Below, one piece after another: positions 10,158-15,054 of a DNA stretch of 15,054 nucleotides (position 1 is the first letter of the stretch; every line of letters begins with the position of its first letter). Source of the stretch: Bacteroidota bacterium (lineage in GTDB: Bacteria > Bacteroidota > Ignavibacteria > UBA10030 > UBA6906); contig DPLS01000125.1 of the NCBI GenBank assembly GCA_003541875.1, positions 1-15,054 on the forward strand, written 5' to 3'. A program made the position numbers and the translations under genes. The notes under the pieces were generated by a model, which worked only from the letters and a program-made list of their open reading frames with translations, made no database searches and had not been told where the DNA came from.

Positions 10158-11378
10158 ATGCGAACCATCTTTTTGCTGGATATCGACTGCTTTTTTGCCT
10201 CCGTTGAGATGGCGTTGCATCCGGAGTTGAGAGGCAAACCGCTCTGTATCGGGGGACGCCGTGGCGAACGCGGCATTGTGGCCTGTCCGAATTATGAGGC
10301 GAGGGCGTATGGAGTGAAGACCGCAATGCCGCTCCGCATGGCAGAGAAACTTCTGCCACCAGATGCGGTGTTCATGCATGGGAGCCATAAGCTCTATGGC
10401 GAATATTCCGAGCGGGTGATGAATCTGCTCTATGACTTCACTCCCGATATCGAACAGGTAAGCATCGATGAGGCGTACATGGATGTGACTGGCTGCTTGC
10501 ATTTCTGGAGCGGCGATCCTCTCCGTATGGCGACGGCGATGAAGGATCGTATCTGGAACGAATGTGGACTGTGTGTTTCCATCGGTATTGCGTCTAACAA
10601 AGTCTGCGCGAAAGTTGCCGCTGGACTCAGAAAGCCCAAAGGAATTGTTCATGTACCGCATGGATGGGAAAAAGACTTCCTCGCCCCCCTCCCGATTGAA
10701 ATGATCCCCGGCATTGGCGTGAAGACAACACCAAAGTTGCACGCACAAGGCATTTTCACAGTGGCCGATATTCTCAATCCCAAAACGGTAATCCGCAGTC
10801 CTCAATCGTGGCTTGCTCAATATCTGACCGCTCTCGCCAATGGTCGTGATGAACAGATCATGCAGTATGATAGGATTGAAAAGTCGATCTCCCGTGACAC
10901 CACGTTCTGGCACGATACCAACAATGCTGAATTTATCACCTCAACACTTTACTATCTTACCGAGCGTTGTTGCAAGACACTACGCGAGCACAGCGAAGTT
11001 GCCGCGACGGTCACCACCAAAGTCCGCTTTGCCGACTTCACCACGCTCCAAAAGCAAATGACGCTCCATCTGCCGACGGCGAACGAGGAGGTCATCTTCG
11101 GTGCTGCACGGAAGATGCTGTGTGTGCTCCACCCGCCATGCCGGATGATCAGACTGGTGGGAGTAAAAGTCTCGCATCTTTCCGATGCGCAGGAAGCGCA
11201 GCTACAGCTCGACATTACAAAAGAAGAAAAGCGATCGGGACTACATCGACGACTTGACGCTCTGCAGCAGAAATTCGGTTACACCAGCATACAGTGGGGG
11301 ATTGCTCATACGCTTCATGAGCGATTTGAGTCGTCAAAGGAAGGATACCGGCTGCACAGCCCGGTGTATGAGATGTAA
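10158..11378 (+). CDS. dinB: Y-family translesion DNA polymerase (DinB/Pol IV-like)
   Basis: This 406-residue Y-family polymerase copies damaged templates with low fidelity. All catalytic carboxylates are present: D8 in LLDIDCFFASVE and D104-E105 in SIDEAYMD; F13 is at the steric-gate position. Other motifs are NYEARAYGVKTAMP (45-58), GIASNKVCAKVAAGLRKPKG (143-162) and a helix-hairpin-helix (IPGIGVKTTPKL, 183-194), then the little-finger domain (about 240-345). After it, QLQLDI (348-353) could be a beta-clamp-binding peptide. The C-terminus (LDALQQKFGYTSIQWG) is typical of the DinB/UmuC group. The start is the only sensible one; AAGGG lies unusually close to the ATG. It is the first gene of a four-gene plus-strand cassette, and unlike ImuB it appears catalytically competent. 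Confidence 0.93.
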   Translation: MRTIFLLDIDCFFASVEMALHPELRGKPLCIGGRRGERGIVACPNYEARAYGVKTAMPLRMAEKLLPPDAVFMHGSHKLYGEYSERVMNLLYDFTPDIEQVSIDEAYMDVTGCLHFWSGDPLRMATAMKDRIWNECGLCVSIGIASNKVCAKVAAGLRKPKGIVHVPHGWEKDFLAPLPIEMIPGIGVKTTPKLHAQGIFTVADILNPKTVIRSPQSWLAQYLTALANGRDEQIMQYDRIEKSISRDTTFWHDTNNAEFITSTLYYLTERCCKTLREHSEVAATVTTKVRFADFTTLQKQMTLHLPTANEEVIFGAARKMLCVLHPPCRMIRLVGVKVSHLSDAQEAQLQLDITKEEKRSGLHRRLDALQQKFGYTSIQWGIAHTLHERFESSKEGYRLHSPVYEM

Positions 11379-11412
11379 CCGCATCAAACAAGCGTTCATA
11401 ACAATTTCAGTG

Positions 11413-11437
11413 TTTATCCGTGTTCATCGGTGGTTCC
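11413..11437 (+). repeat. Short intergenic-type repeat overlapping the RecA-like start
   Basis: The segment is an imperfect tandem of ATCCGTGTTC and ATCGGTGGTTC. From memory, closely similar sequences recur as short intergenic elements in many environmental bacterial genomes. It has only this copy in the window, so repeat status rests on recollection. The GTG start of the next gene lies within it. Confidence 0.35.
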
Positions 11438-12058
11438 TCATCTCTGATACGGCAGTTTGAAGCAGACCCTCCCGGCAAGCTTTTTTGTTTGCACGGAGAT
11501 ACAGGCGTGTTCCGGCTGTCGATGTATGCAGCATCGAGCGCACTCCTGCGCGGAGCGCCGATTGCGCTGGTTGATGGAACAAACAGGTTCGACGTGTACT
11601 ACATCGCAGAATTTGCCCGCAAGGTAACAAGCCAGCGGCTGACGAAAGAACGGGTAACGCCCGAGCAGTTACTTCAACGAATCTTTGTTGCCCGAGCATT
11701 TACTTGTTACCAGATGGAAGCAACCATTACCGACCGCCTGCCGACGTTTCTCGAACGTACCGGCGCGTCCATCGTCATCATCTTCGGGCTGCTCGACACG
11801 TTCTATGATGGGCAGGCGCCGCTCTTTGAGGTGAAGGCAGGCCTGCAGCGAATTATTGCTGCACTGCACCGGCTAAAACAGGAGAACATTTCTGTGTTGC
11901 TTGCATCACTCGACAGGAAGCTTGAATCCAAAGAGCGTAACGGACTGTTTCCGAGACTCGCGACAGCGATGGATCACACAGTTCAGTTAGTAGGGGGAGA
12001 ATTCACACCAGGGAGGTTGCATGAACCGCGGAGGCGCAGAGACGCTGATCTGCGATAA
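11420..12058 (+). CDS. RecA/RadA-fold protein with degenerate Walker A (ImuA-like role)
   Basis: The 212 residues follow the RecA/RadA/Rad55 core: strand 1 and P-loop position GKLFCLHGDTGVFRLS (19-34), then ALLRGAPIALVDGTNRFD (41-58), LLQRIFVARAFTCYQMEATI (84-103), a Walker B-like strand SIVIIFGLLDTFYD (117-130) and ISVLLASLDRKLE. The P-loop should read GxxGxGKT but reads GDTGVFRLS, so the invariant Lys and Thr are lost; the usual Walker B Asp is also replaced (F122). ATP hydrolysis is therefore unlikely, suggesting a scaffold or RecA-interacting partner, as proposed for ImuA in the ImuABC mutasome. The start is GTG at 11420 (an in-frame stop lies at 11399) without a ribosome-binding site. 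The arginine-rich C-terminus is encoded by repeat-like DNA and may not be ancestral. It follows dinB by 41 bp. Confidence 0.75.
   Translation: MFIGGSSSLIRQFEADPPGKLFCLHGDTGVFRLSMYAASSALLRGAPIALVDGTNRFDVYYIAEFARKVTSQRLTKERVTPEQLLQRIFVARAFTCYQMEATITDRLPTFLERTGASIVIIFGLLDTFYDGQAPLFEVKAGLQRIIAALHRLKQENISVLLASLDRKLESKERNGLFPRLATAMDHTVQLVGGEFTPGRLHEPRRRRDADLR
12023..12045 (+). repeat. Short intergenic-type repeat at the end of the RecA-like gene
   Basis: The CCGCGGAGGCGCAGAGACGC segment closely resembles a class of short purine-patterned intergenic elements (GCAGAG/GGCGCAGAG types) that I recall from many bacterial genomes. Here it encodes the EPRRRRDAD tail of the RecA-like protein. Single copy in this window. 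Confidence 0.35.
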
Positions 12059-12065
12059 TCCTTTT

Positions 12066-12073
12066 GAGGAGGT
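12066..12073 (+). promoter_or_regulatory. Strong ribosome-binding site that fixes the small-protein start
   Basis: GAGGAGGT lies 4-5 nt before the ATG at 12078, near-perfect complementarity to the 16S rRNA 3' end. The same frame also has an ATG at 12021, but that lies inside the upstream gene and repeat and has no such site. Confidence 0.85.
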
Positions 12074-12077
12074 TCCT

Positions 12078-12377
12078 ATGGGCAGGACCGTACCAACATT
12101 TACACAGGTCATTCAGGCAGAGATGGAAACCTGGTCCAAGTTCCGGCGCGGGTTACGGAAAGAGGATCAAGAGGCGCTCGACGAGCTCTTCCGCGCTGCG
12201 CGCAGGCAACTCGCGAGTAGCGCTTATGCGGTGAGACCAATTCCATTCGAAAGCATGGTCATGTCCATGCTGATTATGCAGCAACGGATGATGACGGATC
12301 TGCAACGTCACCTGGCGGTGGAGAAACCTGCGGAGGCTGTCACCGGATATATTGGGTTGGATGAGAAGGGTGCTTAA
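12078..12377 (+). CDS. Small helical protein of unknown function in the polymerase cassette
   Basis: This is a 99-residue, mostly alpha-helical soluble protein with charged heptad-like segments. Visible blocks are FTQVIQAEMETWSKFRRGLR (8-27), KEDQEALDELFRAARRQL (28-45), a short linker SSAYAVRPIPFESM (47-60) and a methionine-rich helix VMSMLIMQQRMMTDLQRHL (61-79). There is no signal peptide, membrane segment or catalytic motif. The combination FRRGLRKED...ELF.AARR...YA.RP.PFE looks like a conserved family rather than a random frame, but I cannot name it. Its strong ribosome-binding site suggests it is made in excess over its neighbours. It starts 19 bp after the RecA-like gene, and its 3' end overlaps the PolB2 gene by 17 bp, indicating translational coupling. 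Likely an adaptor between the cassette's proteins (inference). Confidence 0.8.
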   Translation: MGRTVPTFTQVIQAEMETWSKFRRGLRKEDQEALDELFRAARRQLASSAYAVRPIPFESMVMSMLIMQQRMMTDLQRHLAVEKPAEAVTGYIGLDEKGA

Positions 12378-14706
12378 CCAGAAGTGTGTGACCATAACAG
12401 CCTGGCTCTTCGATCTATACCCTTCTGCCCGCGGCCTCACAGTCTGGCTGATCGATGGCGAGGGAAGAAAACACCACTGCTACTATAATTTCACACCCGT
12501 GTTCTACATGCACCTGTCGAAGTCGGAGGAGCGTCAGCTTGAAGCACTTCTGCCATCGCTGCCATGCAAGGTGACGCTGGACCATCAGGTACAGAAAGAG
12601 CTTTATCGTAACCAGGAGTGGGACGTCGTGCGCGTAAGCGTGCATGACACGTTACAACTGAAAACGGTTATCCGTCAGCTTGAACGGCATTTCCCGCACT
12701 ATGTCTTCTTCAATTCCGACATACTGGTTCCACAACTCTTTCTCTACTCCTCAGGACTTTTTCCGCTGGCATTCGGTGAGTATCAGATCGATGACAACAA
12801 CCAACTTGTTACGTGGAATGTGGATGATAAGTTCGATGCAAGCGACTACGTGCTTCCGCGACCGACGATGATGAAACTAACGAACCGGTCCGACTTCATC
12901 TCACCAAAGCATCGCAAGGTGTTTCAGCTTGAAATGAGTTACGATGGTCGGACATACAGTCTTGAAGATCACAATCCCGTCGATGTGCTGCATGCGTTCA
13001 ATCGTCACCTTCAACAGTATGATCCGGATATTATTCTTACAGAATATGGCGATGCGATTCTCCTGCCGATGCTGACCCGTCTTTCTATTGAGCATAACGT
13101 ACCGCTATTGCTTAATAGGGATTCAACCGCCGGTTATTTCACGACGCATGAGTCGAGCTACTTTGTGTATGGCAAGATCGTGCACAAGGACGGAGCGTTT
13201 GAGCTCGCGGGGCGCTGGCATCTTGATATCGAAAACTCGTTTATGATGGGAGAATCAAGTCTGGACGGCGTGGTGGAGATTGCGCGCCTGACGCAACTCC
13301 CGGTGCAACATCAATCACGCGCAACAATCGGGACGTGTCTCTCATCCATGCAACTCTCCTGGGCAATCAGGAACAACTACCTCATTCCCGCCAAGAAGCG
13401 TGAGCCGGAAGACTTCAAATCGGCGGCGACATTGCTGCTTGCGGACCGCGGTGGCCTCATCTTTCAACCGAAAATGGGATACCACGAGCAAGTGGCGGAG
13501 CTGGACTTTGTCTCAATGTATCCGACAATCATGGTCGAGCACAATGTTTCGCCTGAGACGGTGAACTGCCGTTGCTGCACAAAGAGCGAGGTGAGGGAGA
13601 CGGTCCCAGAATTGGAGTACACCATTTGTGGCAAACGCACCGGCATTGTGCCATCAACACTGCAAACCGTGGTGAAGAAGCGGGCATTCTACAAGAAAGA
13701 AAAGAAGCGGCTGAAGAAGCTCAAAGATCCGCGTTGGGAACTGTACGATCATCGTCAGAACGCGCTCAAATGGATGCTCGTGACTTGCTTTGGGTATCTC
13801 GGTTACAAGAACGCCCGCTTCGGACGCATCGAGGCGCATGAATCGGTGAATGCGTATTCACGCGATACCATTCTGAAAGCAAAAGAGATGGTGGAGGCAA
13901 AAGGCTACGAGTTCATCCATGCCATTGTGGATTGTATGTGGATCAAAAAAGACGGAGCGACGGAGGCAGACTATGAGCAGCTTGCCGCCGAGATTAGCAA
14001 AACAACAGGCATTGATCTCTCGCTCGAAGGGATTTACAATTGGGTACTCTTCCCTGCAAGTAAGATGGATCCGCACCTCCCGACGGCGAACCATTACGTT
14101 GGCTTCTATGCTGACAATGAAATCAAAGTGAGGGGCATTGAAGTGCGGAGGCGCGATACACCGAAGCTCATCAAGCAGATGCAGGGGGAACTCTTGCAAG
14201 TGTTTGAGAAAGCGAAGAGCGTCGCCGAAGTGGAGGCGCTTGTCCCTGTTGCGCTGGAGAAGGCGAAGGAGTTCATCGATCTCCTCCGTTCCGGAAAGGC
14301 CGATCCGCTCAGTCTTGTTATCCGCCGGCACATTTCGCAGGAAGCAGACGAGTACAAGAACCGGAGCGCCAGCGCCGAGGTTGCCAAAGCGCTCGACGAG
14401 GCCGGCATCAAGCTCGCACCGGGAGAGTCCATTGAATACATCCTGGTCGATGCGACCGGCAAAAAGCAACCGCAGAAGGCGATCCCTCTTGTTCTCTACT
14501 CATTTGATGATGGGTATGATATTGAAAAGTATACCGAGATGGCACTGAAGGCGGTGGAGACGCTGCTGCTACCGTGGGGGTGGAGTGTGGAGAGACTGAG
14601 GGAGACGCTTCTTGGCCGTCGACGCGTGAGACAACGAAACGGAACGCAAACAACACAGATGGATTTGATGAATACGGATGTGCTTTCAACCAGGGAGACG
14701 TTCTAG
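12361..14706 (+). CDS. B-family DNA polymerase of the PolB2 type with degenerate active sites
   Basis: This 781-residue family B polymerase resembles archaeal PolB2 proteins. The exonuclease-like domain lacks expected acidic residues: the Exo I DxE position reads Q189-L-E, and the Exo II region is PDIILTEYGDAILLP with no N..FD. Next come ATIGTCLSSMQ (321-331) and DRGGLIFQPKMG. Motif A is intact (D382 in LDFVSMYPTI), as is motif B (K470 to G478, KWMLVTCFG). Motif C reads AIVDCMWIKK: D524 remains, but the second metal-binding Asp of DTD is M526. Cysteines C403, C405, C406 and C423 may form a metal site. The C-terminal QMDLM is a possible clamp peptide. Polymerase activity is doubtful, though crenarchaeal PolB2 (Dpo2) is reported to be involved in damage-induced mutagenesis. 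The start is ATG 12361; TTG 12352 and GTG 12370 are alternatives. Confidence 0.9.
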   Translation: MRRVLNQKCVTITAWLFDLYPSARGLTVWLIDGEGRKHHCYYNFTPVFYMHLSKSEERQLEALLPSLPCKVTLDHQVQKELYRNQEWDVVRVSVHDTLQLKTVIRQLERHFPHYVFFNSDILVPQLFLYSSGLFPLAFGEYQIDDNNQLVTWNVDDKFDASDYVLPRPTMMKLTNRSDFISPKHRKVFQLEMSYDGRTYSLEDHNPVDVLHAFNRHLQQYDPDIILTEYGDAILLPMLTRLSIEHNVPLLLNRDSTAGYFTTHESSYFVYGKIVHKDGAFELAGRWHLDIENSFMMGESSLDGVVEIARLTQLPVQHQSRATIGTCLSSMQLSWAIRNNYLIPAKKREPEDFKSAATLLLADRGGLIFQPKMGYHEQVAELDFVSMYPTIMVEHNVSPETVNCRCCTKSEVRETVPELEYTICGKRTGIVPSTLQTVVKKRAFYKKEKKRLKKLKDPRWELYDHRQNALKWMLVTCFGYLGYKNARFGRIEAHESVNAYSRDTILKAKEMVEAKGYEFIHAIVDCMWIKKDGATEADYEQLAAEISKTTGIDLSLEGIYNWVLFPASKMDPHLPTANHYVGFYADNEIKVRGIEVRRRDTPKLIKQMQGELLQVFEKAKSVAEVEALVPVALEKAKEFIDLLRSGKADPLSLVIRRHISQEADEYKNRSASAEVAKALDEAGIKLAPGESIEYILVDATGKKQPQKAIPLVLYSFDDGYDIEKYTEMALKAVETLLLPWGWSVERLRETLLGRRRVRQRNGTQTTQMDLMNTDVLSTRETF

Positions 14707-15054
14707 TGCCCCCAACACTTTCCTTGCGCGCGCACAGAACCCCATGCTTCCATGCGAAAGCTGTCGCTCAATCACAAGCCGGAGTTCATTCTTCAGGTCG
14801 GGCTCTTTCTGCACGATGTTCGCAAGGACGGTCATGGAAAATACCCTGACGGCTATCGGCTCACCGGGCGAGGCGAGATAATTGAAACAGACCGTTGCTA
14901 CTTCTCCCAACAACCCGTCCGGTATTTCAATGAACTGGAGAATACGAATAACATTGCGCTTGACTGCATCGTGAACGCCCGGCTCCTGCATTCTCCCGAT
15001 CATCTGCTTGAGATATGGTCGTATCAACTCGGGGTGTTTGTCAGCGCAGAGGTT
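14686..15054 (-). CDS. HEAT-repeat-like protein (C-terminal part)
   Basis: This frame is open from the window edge to a TGA at 14686-14688, giving 122 visible residues; the true start lies beyond the window. The sequence is a series of antiparallel helix pairs typical of HEAT/ARM-like repeats: HPELIRPYLKQMIGRM, DAVKRNVIRILQFIEIP, LLGEVATVCFNYLASPGEPI, VRVFSMTVLANIVQKEPDLK, LRLVIERQLSH. Such proteins act as scaffolds; no catalytic residues or membrane segment are visible and no specific function can be assigned. The 3' end overlaps that of the PolB2 gene by 21 bp on the opposite strand, with no terminator between them. Confidence 0.7.
   Translation of the reverse strand, partial: NLCADKHPELIRPYLKQMIGRMQEPGVHDAVKRNVIRILQFIEIPDGLLGEVATVCFNYLASPGEPIAVRVFSMTVLANIVQKEPDLKNELRLVIERQLSHGSMGFCARARKVLGALERLPG

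Noticed and set aside
12021..12077. Earlier ATG (12021) for the 99-residue protein
   Set aside because: It is located inside the repeat-like tail of the RecA-like gene, has no ribosome-binding site, and the extra residues translate repeat DNA.
13464..14469. Minus-strand open frames within PolB2 (60 to 203 codons)
   Set aside because: They are shadows of a gene whose plus-strand frame carries clear polymerase motifs throughout.

Overview
The window comes from a bacterium of moderate GC content with ordinary Shine-Dalgarno sites (clear GGAGG before several genes) and classical TTGACA / TAnnTT promoters. The gene set would fit a member of the Bacteroidota/Chlorobi/Ignavibacteria side of the FCB group or a related environmental lineage. 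That placement is an inference from gene flavour only; no rRNA or marker phylogeny is available here. No rRNA, tRNA, CRISPR array or complete insertion sequence was found.

Left half, all on the minus strand. The window opens with the 5' end of a secreted, probably outer-membrane protein that has its own promoter. Next, read right to left, comes a compact run: hybrid sensor histidine kinase, RodZ-like membrane protein with an HTH domain, NAD-dependent DNA ligase LigA, a half-length family 9 glycosyltransferase-like protein, and a STAS anti-sigma-factor antagonist. From rodZ to the STAS gene the spacings are 1 bp, a 4-bp overlap and 15 bp, so these are almost certainly cotranscribed. Upstream lie a monocistronic HU-family DNA-binding protein with a promoter and a convincing terminator, and a DinG/XPD-type iron-sulfur helicase.

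Right half, plus strand. A noncoding stretch of about 710 bp (a strong hairpin and a possible decayed ORF) separates dinG from a divergent four-gene cassette: an intact Y-family DNA polymerase (DinB-like), a RecA/RadA-fold protein with a ruined Walker A motif, a 99-residue helical protein, and a B-family polymerase of the PolB2 type that lacks recognisable exonuclease residues and has D-C-M in place of D-T-D in motif C. The cassette starts at a TTGACA-N17-TATCTT promoter whose spacer is filled by a perfect 16-bp palindrome, a good candidate for a repressor site. Both polymerases carry a possible beta-clamp-binding peptide near their C-termini. The arrangement resembles the ImuA-ImuB-DnaE2 mutasome but is built from different parts: here the Y-family enzyme keeps its catalytic residues and the partner polymerase looks degenerate. 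This cassette is the main item of interest. The window ends in a HEAT-repeat-like protein that converges on the PolB2 gene and overlaps its 3' end by 21 bp.
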